Assembly: GCF_963678635.1 (NCBI RefSeq)
Contig: NC_087062.1
Location: 30,716,833 to 30,776,832 of the forward strand
Source: Symsagittifera roscoffensis
Taxonomy: Eukaryota; Xenacoelomorpha; Acoela; Convolutidae
DNA: 60,000 nucleotides
Direction of reading: 5' to 3'
Position 1 is the stretch's first letter; every line of letters starts with the position of its first letter. This document shows positions 43,907 to 55,232 of this stretch, in pieces. The translations under genes were made by a program, and so were the position numbers. A model generated the notes under the pieces. The model made no database searches, was not told the origin of the DNA, and saw only the letters and a list, made by a program, of their open reading frames with translations.

Positions 43907-46900
43907 ATGATTTATAATGTGGAGATGGAGAAAGTGAAAAATGTGCCTCTAGGGATAAAATTATCCACAAAAGAAGAAGTGAGGATGAATGGAGGTTCAT
44001 TTTTTGTCACTAAAATTTCACGACGAAGTGTTTACCTGGGATCACTTGGTCAAGAAATTCAAGTGGGAGACGAAATTCTTCAGGTACTCTATTAAATGCA
44101 ATCTGTCTCTGCAGACAAAATAAGAAAAAAATAGAGAAGTTTTTTTTCCAGAGGCGCGAGCTTTCAAAAAAAAATCGAAAAAACTGGCGGTTTTTGAAAA
44201 ATTTTAGGGTTTATGGTAGACTAAAAAGAAAAAAATAATACCAACAGATTATCCCCAATTTGGCTGCACAGCCTTTGATAGATCCTCTGCGTTTTTTATC
44301 TAAAAGCTGAACTACAAAATATACCCTCTGAAAATTTGACCGCCCCAACCACCCTCCTTCTCAGAAAAAGCAGTTTTTTTGGTCAAAAGCTTCAGCGAAC
44401 ATTTAAAATGCCTTACTTAAATATGCAAATATACAATGTTCTTTTGATTTTGTGAAAGTCAACAAAAAATCTACTGACGCCGAAGTAAACATTGCTTCCT
44501 GTTTAGATCATGTTCGACAGTCCAGAAGTAACGGTGAGCTACTTAAACATCAACTCAGCCAATATATAAATTTTTTTCTCAGCATGGCGCAATTATCACA
44601 AATGAATTTTAAATGAATTTTTATTCTTTGTTACCAGATTAGCAGTGAGCACTTCTTAAGCGATAAATTCGAAATCTGTCACCAAATAGTGGACAAAGTA
44701 AACAGAGGCACATTTTATATGAAATTGCGACGCAGAGCACACCAAAACTCGCCACAGTATTTAGTGGATAATTCACTCGAAAGAGAAATGTCCAATAGTT
44801 CTTCGGAGTATTCGCTCCCGACAGAAGAACGAAAGTACCATCGGTCGGCGACAGCAGAACAACTTGCAGAAAAAAGGAAAAAAGGAAGAAGACGCGTATT
44901 GCCAGACCCTCCCGAAGAGGAACCAGAATCAAAGGTACAAATCAAGAAAATTAAGCAGACCACACAAGTTGTATTTTTTTAATCACTATTGAGTATATAA
45001 ACAAAATAAACAATTGCTATAAAAAATAAACAGCTCCTACCACAGTAACCAAAAAATTCCACAAGCATTTGATTTTTCGATAATTTTGTTGGGCCATCCT
45101 AAATTTTTTTAAGCCTCTGTCATTTTCATTCCCAACACAACTGCAGATACTTGAAAGGCCAACCCACGGCAGACAACGGCTGAAACCTCATAACAGGGAA
45201 AATGTGTCGTAAAATATAATGGCAGATTTTGGTTGTAAACAGCCAGCTTGTTACGGTTAAAAACCTTAAAAAATGCAGAAAAGTTGGAGTGCTTTTTCAC
45301 AAACAGGAGCGGATTTAAGGGAGGACGCCCTTTCCTCAGGTATTCGACTCTCTCACTGACCAAAGGGTCCCCCTTTTGTAATTATTTTTATGTCATCCAT
45401 TTTTGGCTGACCAATCTTAAATTTTTTCTAAAGGCGCCTTGGGTGCCAATTTACACTAATTTTGAAGGGCAGCGCGCGCCGAAAAAAGACTATTTTTTGA
45501 TCAAAATTTTCCGAAAAAGCCCATAAACGTCACAAACTATTTCGATTTAATAAACGCTGAAAAATATAATTCGAATCCGGAAATTCGCGTAGTAAACTTA
45601 TTGTGTAAATATTATATAGTAAAAATTCCGTTTAAAACTTAAGCTTCTCGAAAGTCTGGAAGAAAAAATGAAAAAACTTTAATCCTTCAAAATAATTTTA
45701 CAGTTCTTAAGATAACATGCCGTTGTTTTGAACTTTTAACTGATTGGACAGTTTAGTCGCTACTCCTTAATAAGTCCAACTTCGACTGCAAAAACAGCAG
45801 TATCGCCGACACACCAAGTTTTCGACTTTTTTCAATGAAAGTCTACCCTACTCCTCCTCGATTCGCACCTGCTTTATATTTACTTTCTGGTGGCTACGTG
45901 TGCATTTCATAGTCATAAGCAAAATGCGCCCCCAATCTGATCATCTTGAAATGTAATTGGCTGGTGGATTCAAAAAAATTGCCTGAAAGTCAAATAAAAT
46001 GTAAAGATGTAAATCATGTAAAATTCTTGAGCCTTTACTTTTCAAAAAAAATTGCTTCTATAGCGATCACGGAAAAGAAAAAAAAGCTTCCCTAAAAAAC
46101 TAACTAGTCATTCCCTGAAAAAAAAACCGATTTATGTTGCATAACGTGTTTCTGGTTCAAACATAGATTATGCTGGACGCCTCACAGATGAAGTTGGTAG
46201 ATAGAGAAAGGGCGATGGCAATACATGACGACGACACCAGCAATGAACAGCAACAGATGCTCCCTCCCCTCATTACAGATGAAGAGTTCCAGAAAGTACC
46301 ACTGGCTACGATAGGAGCTGGATACACTTCTGAGTACTCGGGGTCATCACTGGCGGATAAAATTAACCAATTTAAAGATCAAATGACTTCTGGAGATCTT
46401 ATGCGAAAGTATCTGGCAAGTTTCTCATTTTGACAGTTACCAATGAAAAAATGAATTTGTCTATTGTTAACACGCGCATTAATAAACATGGTATGTTTTG
46501 TAATACATCTTGGTAAATCTGATTGAAAATTGACATTAATTAGATTACCCAGCAGCAGTTTAGGTTAATACCAAAAGGCAGTCCTACAACTTTTTCATTC
46601 TTTTCAGTCTGTTCCACTTGAGGTTAAAGGGGAGACACAACATGCAGGCAGAATGTCAAACAATATATTACACAACCGATACCCAGATGTAGTACCGTGT
46701 AAGAAATGGCTCTTTCAGATTTTTTTTGCTGCTTGGGCTAGCATTTGGAGCTATGTTCTAAGCTTACTTGTACTTGGGTTCCACGACAGCAAAGAGATCG
46801 AAGAAAAATAATTCTCTTAATATGCTTAAAATTTAACATAAATAGAAAAAATCTTTATTTCTTACAATTATCATTCAATCACTGAAAAACAAATTATCAA

Positions 46901-49900
46901 AAAAAACTGAAAAAATCTGAAACATTAAGAAAACTGAGAAACTAAAAAAAAACATGTGATAAAAAGCGGTACATTCTCCACTAGAAAGCTTACAGCGGGA
47001 TTTTTTTTCTCAATCAAAAGAAAATAGGAGGAAACTGTGGAAAACCTTTTTTGTTCTTGGACTATTTTTATCCGTTTGTTCAGATGACTCAACTAGAGTG
47101 ATTCTTAAGAACGAGCTGCAGGATTACATCAACGCCAGTCACATCAGACTAGTCGCTTGTGAAGAAGCTTCCTATCATAATCCCACTGGTTTGGAGAAGA
47201 GCCATCTTGATGAAACAGTGGATGGTGTGGCTGTCAATGGTCACAACAGTTCAGCAGGGTGACCATAATAAAAATAACTTCGGACAATTATTCAACTATT
47301 CAAGGCCAAACTGTTTTTTTTTCTACAATTTGTCAATCTATAGCTATATCAGTTGTTAAGTGGATCCTCAATTTTTGGACTTAAGGTAATCCTAAGTTAT
47401 AAAAAAACTGATAAAAACAAAGTTAAATTAAATCTTCCCGATGAGAAAGAAAAGAAAAGGCAGGAAATTTTTTTACAAATTAATTTACTTGCCCAGATCA
47501 AAAAACAAACAGTTTGACATATCAACTCCTTATTTTCGAGATCTTTGGCTAAACTCTTTGGCGCGGTACAAGAAAGATAGTTGGAATTCGAAAACATAGG
47601 TGGTTACATTAAGCGCCTTAAAATCTGTTTAACAATAGTTTTTTTACATTTTTGATATTTAAAAAAATAGCAGGACGCATCTTTTTTACTTCTTTTTTCT
47701 AGGAATTCGTCTATAATACTTGTGCTCTTTGCCAACAACTTGGTTAAACGAACAAGCAATTGTAAAAATCAACATCAAAAAACTTATTTGAGCCCAATTG
47801 AATATTTCAGCAGCGTCTTGAAAGGGACTACCACGGAAGATAAGATCTGGTTCATCGCAGCTCAAACTCCTCTTCCTGCGACTACTTCCGTGGCTCACTT
47901 CTGGACTATGGTGTGGCAAGAGCGAGTGAAGGTGGTAGTCATACTCAACGACCACAGTGACTCAAAACACAGTCCAGAGGTGAGCGATGATGGCTCTAGT
48001 ACTTAGCAGGGTAAGAAGACAAGTGTTGTTTACCCGGAGTGTTTTGGTTTTTGACTTTTTCAACTGTTATTTAGGTGTTTAAAGAATGAGTTGATTTAGT
48101 TTTTGCTAACAAACATGCCAATGATCATTGTGATTGTGACAAGTCAGCCTTGATTAATTCAATTCCTTCGAAATTGCCAAAGTAGTGCCATGCTTGAACA
48201 ACTCCAGGAGTTTTGAAATTGATTGCTTGTACTTCTGTGTTTTTGTTTCAAACCAATTTATTTTTTAAGAATTTACCGCTACTGGTTGTCACTTGGTGCG
48301 AATAGTTGCGCTCTACCGATTGTCGCACTTTGGCAGTTGACAATTTCAGCGAATTTCGACCAGCTGAAGTTTTCGACTTATCGTGCCCGCTAGCGGCCTT
48401 AAGCCAAAATTCTTAAGTTATAAACTAATTTTCAAAATTTGCGTGTTGTCGCTTTCCTTAAATTGTGCGAGTTGTCGCTTTCCTTAAACTTTGAGAGTTG
48501 TCTTTCGTTTCGATTTCTTGCGGTACCGACAATGGTACCGCAACAAACCGAAACAAAAGACAACTCGCAAAATTCAAGGAAAGCGACAACTCGCAAAATT
48601 CAAGACAAGCGATAACTCGAAAACTTCAAGGAAAAGGACAACTCTCAAAGTTTAAGGAAAGCGACAACTCGCACAATTTAAGGAAAGCGACAACTCACAA
48701 AATTTAAGCAAAGCGACAACACGCAAAGTTTAAAAATTAGTTTATAACTTATATATAAACTAATAAGAATTTTGGCTTAAGGCCGCTAGCGGGCAAGATA
48801 AGTCGAAAACGTCAGCTGGTCAAAACTCGTTGAAATTGTCAACTGCTAAAGTGCGACGATTGGTAGAGCAATTATATTCGCACCAAGTGACAACCAGTAG
48901 CGGTAAATTCTTTAAAAAAAAATTGGTTTCAAACAAAAAAAACAAAAACACACAAGTACAAGTAATCAAATTCCAAACTCCTAGAGTTGTTCAAGCATGG
49001 CACTACCTTGGTAATTTCGGAGGAATTCAATTAATCAAGACTGACTTTTTACAATCACAATGATCATTGGCATGTTTGTTAGCAAACATTAAACCAATTC
49101 ATTCTTTAAACACCTATTTAACAGTTAAAATTGGCAAAAACAAAAATACACCGGGTAAACAACACTTTTAGTGTTATGGCTAGTTTTGAATGTTCCAATT
49201 GCCCTTTGAGGTACTTGAATTACTTCATGTTGAAGAAAAACGGATAAACTGCTTAAAAAAATAAGGACAAACTTTTAAAAAAAAAATGCGAACAAAAAAA
49301 TTAAGTTTTTGTAAGATTTTCCTGTGCAAATCTTCCTCCAAGCTGAGCTGTTACGCCAATTATTCCGACTTTTTAATCAAAAGCTGTACGCGTAGCTCCA
49401 AAATTTTTTGTATTTCGGTTTTACGCCACATACAGTACCAGAAAGACACTTCATGCAAGGTCCAGAAATAAATCACAATTAGGCTTTACTGTTGTAATTC
49501 GTTCTCCAAAATAATATATTACATTTTTTGGTGTCAAGGTCAAAGAATGATGATGTAATGTCAGATTAATGAATTCGACTTTGAAAATTTTGTCGACTTT
49601 TCTTTAGGTCGACCAAATTGATTTTTCGAGTTCTCCCAAAGTACCATTTTGAAAAAAAAACAGGCCAAAATTCCCCCCCCTCAAAATAAGTATATAATGG
49701 CGCCATAGGCTCCTTTAGAAAAATTTTATGGTTCGTCACCAAATATGGATATCTCAAAATAGTACAAAGGGCTCCTCCGCGCCCCTAAATCCGCCCCTGA
49801 GTTTCAGCTAAAAAACTTTGGCAAAAAAAATCATTTTATCCTTGTAATATATTTGTTTGCAAAATGAGGTTGGTCGAAAATTTGTGCTAACTGCACAGCA

Positions 49901-50986
49901 ACAAGCTATTCTCGTTTATTTTGAAATGTTCTTAGAAACAGAACAGCGACCTATTTTGGCCGAAGGAACAGAGCATCTGTGCTACATACGGAGGGCATCG
50001 TATTCAACTGGACTACTCGCAGAAACTGGAACATTTCTCAATACACAGGATACAACTGCATTCTTTTTTGGTATATATTCACTTCGCTTATTGATTTCTT
50101 CCTCCAAATATTAAGTTGAAGTTCCTGTGATAGACTCGCATTGCAAGAACACGCGCGTTCTTTGATTGAAGTCAAATTTGGAGTGGAATGAAAAAGAACG
50201 CTTTCAAGCCTACGCCCAATTTAGAAGGTGATATAATTTTTTAAGAAATTTATTGGACAACGTTTTGAGCTGGGAACAATTCTTACCTTGACTTTAAGAC
50301 ATCTACCCCCTACAGAACACTAGCTACCTAGCCGCCTTGATGAGATGCGTTTTTTTTTGCATTTTAGACGGGTGTCGATCGCAAAATCCTATTACTACAC
50401 TATACCAATACCAACTCGACGTTCGAAAAACCACACTCCGATTATCCTTCAGCCGAGAGGACTTCTTCGATTCACGACTTCATTCGGTTTTGCAACTTTG
50501 TTACGATGAACACGCACGACTCTTCGCCTCTTTTAGTGTCATGTAAAGACGCAATTGGTCTAACGGGAATTTTCATTGGGCTAATTCAAGTGTTCAAAGC
50601 CATTCAAATAGGACAGAAAGTAAGAAAAAAACTGGGAAAAACTTTTAATTTCACAAAATCATTTGAAAATTTTGAAAAAAAAAGAATTGCCATTTTTAAA
50701 GAGCACTCAAAAATAATCACTCAATCTTATCTCATTTTTTAAAAAATTTAAAGAAACTATATTGATCAAAATCAATTCAATTACTTTTTAGATAAAATTG
50801 GAGGAAATTTTGCAGAAAATGCGGGAATGGAGGCCCAATATGATCTACAAAGAAGTAAGTTTAAATAAACCAAAAAAATTTCATTTAATTTGAAACCAAC
50901 TGTTTCAGGGGTCACTAATGTTTCAGGGCCAGTACGCATTTTTTGCTGAGTGCTATTACGAGATTCTTTCATCGCTGAAACCTTGA
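43907..50986 (+). CDS. PDZ plus PTP-fold protein, predicted catalytically dead (pseudophosphatase)
   Basis: Ten exons join in frame: 43907-44083, 44638-44934, 46167-46415, 46608-46698, 47084-47258, 47811-47979, 49899-50048, 50368-50619, 50792-50854, 50927-50986 (TGA), about 560 residues. Residues about 5-95 form a PDZ domain (VPLGIKL as carboxylate loop, GSFFVTKISRRS, QVGDEIL). A basic Ser-rich linker follows. From about residue 235 a PTP fold is readable: HNRYPDVVPYD, TRVIL, DYINASH, IAAQTPLPATT, HFWTMVW, YIRR, HYT, then helix and Q-loop ending GQYAFF. The catalytic elements are lost: WPD is TNS (about 451-453), the HC motif is SCKDAIGL (Cys about 495, Arg replaced by Leu about 501), and Q-loop MIQT is MIYK. 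About 45 extra residues lie between YINASH and IAAQ. The domain pairing recalls PTPN3/PTPN4, but I see no FERM domain. The first exon may be internal (acceptor at 43841). The exon 7 donor is uncertain. Confidence 0.78.
45304..45515. repeat. Fragment of the CAGGGGYGG-ended element (copy C, intronic)
   Basis: Reads CAGGAGCGGATTTAAGG, then the GACCAAAGGGTCCCCCTTTG and AAAGGCGCCTT landmarks, in the opposite orientation to the 57.2 kb copy. Lies in the second mapped intron of the PTP-fold gene. Confidence 0.65.
46416..46607 (+). other. GC-AG intron in the PTP-fold gene
   Basis: Donor CTG/gcaagt and acceptor ttttcag keep phase 0 and join MRKYL to SVPLEV just before the NRY motif. The nearest GT donor (AAA/gtatct) would shift the frame. 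Confidence 0.6.
48021..49167. mobile_element. Long foldback (inverted-repeat) element in an intron
   Basis: Left end AAGTGTTGTTTACCCGG mirrors right end CCGGGTAAACAACACTT. Arms of about 510 and 630 bp are colinear in inverted orientation, meeting at GCGGTACC...GGTACCGC (48520-48541). Near the centre are short tandem repeats of about 27 bp (GCGACAACTCGCAAAATT), about 7 in the right arm and 3 in the left, which explains the length difference. No transposase ORF and no clear target-site duplication. It lies between exons 6 and 7 of the PTP-fold gene. Confidence 0.8.
49613..49799. repeat. Fragment of the CAGGGGYGG-ended element (copy B, intronic)
   Basis: Same orientation as the 57.2 kb copy: AAGTATATAATGGCGCC, CGTCACCAAATATGGATATC, and terminus CCCCTAAATCCGCCCCTG. 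Confidence 0.7.
50049..50367 (+). other. Candidate GA-AG intron in the PTP-fold gene
   Basis: Donor AATACACAG/gatac with acceptor gcattttag keeps the PTP reading frame (YIRR... to ...LLLHYT). The only nearby GT donor (TTTTTTG/gtatat, 50071) puts the next exon out of the PTP frame. GA donors are rare, so this needs transcript support. Confidence 0.4.
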
Positions 50987-51560
50987 CAAGAAACAGTCTC
51001 AAAATTATGCCAAAAAAAGCGGCCAGTATAAGAGTAGAGTCCAAAAACAGAAAGGGTCTAATTAAAGAACGAAACGTATAACAATCTCGGGCCACCATCC
51101 TGGCAACTATCGGCATAGAGCGACGACGCGGGCAGAGTCACCAACCACCATGCCACTGACAGAGACTTTTTTACTATATCATAACTCTTATTCTGCAAAA
51201 TATTTTATTTGCATTCTGCTTTTGAACCATTCGAAAATTAAAAAATTTACTCACCAAATACTGCAAATAAACTTGTCGGATGTTTGGCTGCCTTTGTGCT
51301 GTTCGACTGGTCGTCTCAGAATTGAATTTAAAAAGTTGTCTTTCTCATTCATGAACCATTTTCTGAAAGTTTGAAACATTGACCTTCAGCATCAGTTCAA
51401 ACGATTATTGTCGTCGAAGAAGTTGAACTTCCGAAGAACGTCATCTTTTCGAAAATCAAATGTCGTGGGACTACTAATTTTGTTTACTAATTTGAGTTTA
51501 TTTTAAATTATTTTTTACGATTGAATTTTTTATTCGATTATTATCCTAGTGGTGTTGAAA
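50987..51560. other. Intergenic gap between the two plus-strand genes
   Basis: No exon recognised. An AATAAA at 51266-51271 lies 280 bp after the PTP-fold stop and could be its polyadenylation signal. An acceptor-like TTATCCTAG precedes the next ATG at 51561. Confidence 0.4.
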
Positions 51561-54500
51561 ATGGGTGTAGTCGAATACTGGAAGGAGAATCTGCCCCTGA
51601 TTATTCCCCTCTTAGTTCTAAGTAGCCTCTTCATTCTATTCATCTGGTTCTTCATCTGCAGGCAGTTCAAAAAGGTCAGTGCAATTAAAGAAAAAATAGC
51701 ATTCAGCCCCACTGACCGAGGTCGAAGGCTTCTCAACGGCAGTTTTAACTAGATTCCTCAGCTCGAAAACCAATTCTTTGAAGCAAGCTAATTCTAAAAT
51801 GTTCAATGTTTGCAAGAAATGGTTGATGAATGAACCCTTTTTGAGGATATTGCACGAAATAAAAACTTAGTTCGGAGTAAAAAAAATCATATCTGTCACC
51901 GAAAACGATTTCTAAACCTCAAAACATTCAAATTTTGAAAGGTCTTTCAAGAATTCTACTATTAACGAGCAATAAAAAAATAAAAAGAAGGATTGTGTAA
52001 GAATTATAAAAGATAATTTCAAATGAAAAAGCCTCATACAGAAATTGCATAACTATGCTTTCTGTTTCAAGAGTATTGTGGCTAGCGCAACACGCTCACT
52101 TTACAATCTCACCTCGAGTCCTAACCCAGCAGCCAACCAATCAAACTCAACTAATCGAACGAGCGGCAAACGCAGTCGTGCCATATCGGACGAATCTGAA
52201 CCAGGATTCGAGTTGATAACGTCATCGCCCAACAACGCGAGAGGATTACGAAGTCAGACGCCAGGTCGCAACTCGAGAAATTACCGAGGGAATAAAATGC
52301 AGCTAAGCTCACAGTACGATCTTTCGGGTCGAAATTTTCCAATCGGCGCTGGATTTGAGTCGTACCCTGAAACTTCCGACTCGACATTTAATAACGCCGA
52401 GCATAACTATGTAACATACGAGAACGAAGTGTTGCCAGTGAATGTATACCGCGTGGGACATCAGCCGAGGCGGAGTCGTCGGGCGATGTCGTCACAGTCG
52501 CACAATCTGAGACGACACTCCTCGGGTAATCAGAGGTTTAACATCCGACGACATGCAGTGAGTCACCCTAGTCAGAGCAGCTCTCAGTTGGAGTCCCAAT
52601 TTATTCGCTTCCAGAGTGAGTACTTGTTTTTTAAACTAAGCCAGCCATAACTACATTCGCTCGAATAAAAAATGTCCAATATGATCATTGAGAATTGCTG
52701 ATAGTTTTAGTATGCCCAGATCTAAACTGAAGTTAACTGAATCGGCTGGAAAACTTTAATAATTAATCAATGATTGACATATTTTAGACGGTGAATCCGG
52801 TCAGTATCCAGACTGCTTGAGAAGCAGTTTTACAGTTTTTCCAACTGGCAACCCTTTGGACCCAGAAGACACACTCGCCACCAGTGCAGCGCAACATTCA
52901 AGGCGGAAACAACGAGAACGGGATCTCCACACTCGAATGCTGCAACAACTGCTACAGGAAAGAAACGCTCACGATGGGAACCCTATGGATGTGGAGGAGA
53001 GATTCCCGGGTGGGGGATTTGGGGAAGTGGACTTCGGACTGACACCCGTGATGGAGGAGATGGGAGGGAGTGGCACACTTGTGGGAGGGGGTGGATCTGG
53101 ACTGGCTAGTTCTACTAAGATCCAGGAGGGCCTCTTAGTCACAAATGGGTCCAGGGGAGGAAGAGGGAGGGTGGAAACAGAAATAACGGGACAGATTGAA
53201 CAAAAAAACCAAGTGAAGGTGACAGAATCTTGATCAAATATGACGCTTTCAATGTTTGCAGTATGCGATGAAAATTTAAAAAGTAAACGAACTGAAAGCA
53301 ATTTCGATTCGATGTTTTTCTTGACTGAAAGAGCTCAAAACAGTTTTAAACCATTCCTTGAATTGCTTTAATGGAACTGTTTTTTCGTGATTTTAGAGTG
53401 ATCTGATGTATCCTGTGCGGGGGAGAGGTGGTGTTGCAACGCTCGCAAGAGAGGGTGGGGGCGTTGGCGGAGGATATGGAGGTTCGGGATACATGAACAG
53501 ATACAGCACCCCTCTTCCCCCTGGCAGCCGTCCACCCATGATGGCGATGATGCGGAGGAACACCTCCAAGGCCTCCAGTGGATTGCACTCTGTGGCCACT
53601 ACTAACCAGTCCAGTCTGAGGACCCATTACACCGACCACAATGACCTCGCCCACTCCATCTCCAGCATATCACTGAACTCCACCTATTTGGATTATTTGG
53701 GGAGAGGGGGAGATGACAGTACTCATCACATGGCATCTATTTACGACCATTCACACCACAGGTCAGCTTTTAATATAAATCATTTCTCAAATAGTATTTA
53801 AATTGTTACTTGATATTAATAGCAAAACAGGTACACATGGGGCAAAACTATAGCACTGAAAAAGTATAGTGATAAATAATGTTGCAAGTTAGGAATGGGA
53901 GTAACTCCTTTTTCAACTAATCCACGCAAGGTAAGACGATCTGAGAAACAAACATTTAAAAAAAAACAATTCTCGATACAGAATTTCTTTGAAATATCTT
54001 TTCAAAATCCTAATAACAAGAGAAAGAGATCAAAAAATGCCCTTTTTCGACTCTCTACACGCGTTACACCGTGGGGTACCTGAAAAGAGTTGAAAAGTTT
54101 TTAACCTGAGTCTGAGTCAGGGGTGTATCTAGGATTTTATCGAAGGGCCAGAAAGCTCCGCCTGTTTGGTTTTAAAAAGTTCAGCGCCGCAGCCGGTCTT
54201 TTGAAAAAAAAAAAACCGTACCACAATGGCCTTAAAGAGCACTTTGGAGAAGGTTTTGACCAAAAAAATTACCTTAAGAAAACGTTCGGGATTGATCAGC
54301 CGAAAGTTGATGTCAAATAGTATCGAAGGTACACCTTTGTTAGTTATGACATGAAATCAAAGACCCCCCCCCCCCCCCCCTCTAAGTCCACCCCTGCCCT
54401 CCGGCCATAGTTCAGTTCATATCTAGTGGATTGTCGAAATAGCTAAGAGCAGAGTAATTATCAATGCTGCTTCTGAGGGCAGTGCAAGTTCGGATGGGGC

Positions 54501-55098
54501 AAGATTAACCTTTGATAAAATAAACCAAAATAGTCAATGGCATTTGCAACAATGTTCCGGAATAACAAGAGCAATTAAAAAATTGTTTGATCTCCATTAA
54601 ATGTTCAGAGCCTTGCCGAGACATTGCTCCTCGGATTCCGAACTAGAAGCCATGACAGGGTCACGAAAGTCTATGAGCCGCGCCTTCAACTTCCACCCAA
54701 TTGCAATGGACACACCCCAGATGACGAACTGTCACAATTTCCACCACGTCCCTCAACGTGATCAGCAACCACAGTTGGCGGGGGATGATCAAGCAGAAGT
54801 ACAGGTGGCCGAATTGGGACCCAATGAGCGACGAGCAGAAAATAACCACATTATGCAGAGAACAGGCAACACATCACAGCAGACGCCGAGACGATTCAGA
54901 TCGGATCAGATTTTGTATCAAGGCCAGTGTCAACTCTCGGCAACTCCGGATAGAAATGGAACGAGTGAACAGCGAATGGGAACCCAACTTGTTATGGGGG
55001 ACCAGAAACCGACTTTCATAATCAGGGGAAGTGAGATCGCAGAAGGGACAGTAACTACGAACGAAACTGGGAGGGACGAATCACACCAATGGGTTTAG
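51561..55098 (+). CDS. Single-pass membrane protein with long low-complexity tail, unrecognised
   Basis: Five exons join in frame by canonical GT-AG introns: 51561-51674, 52072-52615, 52788-53218, 53397-53761 and 54609-55098 (TAG), giving 647 residues. Residues about 10-33 are one hydrophobic helix (LPLIIPLLVLSS...WFFIC) after a short polar start, followed by RQFKK, which suggests the tail is cytoplasmic. The tail is rich in Ser, Asn, Arg and Gln (exon 2), then acidic/Gly-rich (exon 3, with a short charged helix HSRRKQRERDLHTRMLQQLL), Gly/Met-rich (exon 4, GGGVGGGYGG) and polar (exon 5). I recognise no domain. The protein looks like a membrane-anchored disordered scaffold or signalling tail, but that is only inference. 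Upstream coding exons cannot be excluded because an acceptor-like site precedes the ATG, though a stop lies in frame at 51522. Confidence 0.72.
54118..54396. mobile_element. Complete short copy of the CAGGGGYGG-ended element (copy E, intronic)
   Basis: Begins CAGGGGTGTATCTAGG and ends CTAAGTCCACCCCTG, an imperfect terminal inverted repeat of about 16 bp around 279 bp with no ORF. Contains a C run of 18 before the right end. Such ends resemble hAT-type MITEs. Inserted in the last intron of the membrane-protein gene. Confidence 0.6.
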
Positions 55099-55226
55099 GA
55101 GAAACAGATATAACACTGTTTTTTATATACATTGAATTGATCTCGATGTTTTATTGCAATCTAGTAATGGCAGGAAACACGCATCTCGAAAAAGCGTTTC
55201 TCTTTGAAGAGTGATTTCAATATTTT

Positions 55227-55232
55227 AATAAA
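55227..55232 (+). promoter_or_regulatory. Polyadenylation signal AATAAA
   Basis: Lies 130 bp after the TAG of the membrane-protein gene, in a T/A-rich context. Confidence 0.55.

Noticed and set aside
47701-47751. Possible small exon after the acceptor-like TTTTTTCTAG at 47701.
   Set aside because: It ends in phase 0, while the exon at 47811 needs phase 2. Skipping it gives a clean PTP frame.
48498-49063. ORFs inside the foldback element.
   Set aside because: They translate the inner minisatellite and the right arm, and the mirrored arm has no matching ORF.
50172-50227. Possible exon reading SNLEWNEKERFQAYAQFRR.
   Set aside because: It has splice-like edges, but its phases do not fit either neighbour and it lacks PTP similarity at that point of the fold.
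50337-50546. Alternative open frame over the P-loop exon.
   Set aside because: It ends at a stop before the P-loop helix. The other frame carries HYT, the Cys-containing loop and a good donor.
54661-55021. ORFs overlapping the last exon of the membrane-protein gene in other frames.
   Set aside because: Shadow frames. The chosen frame joins in phase with four upstream exons and ends before AATAAA.
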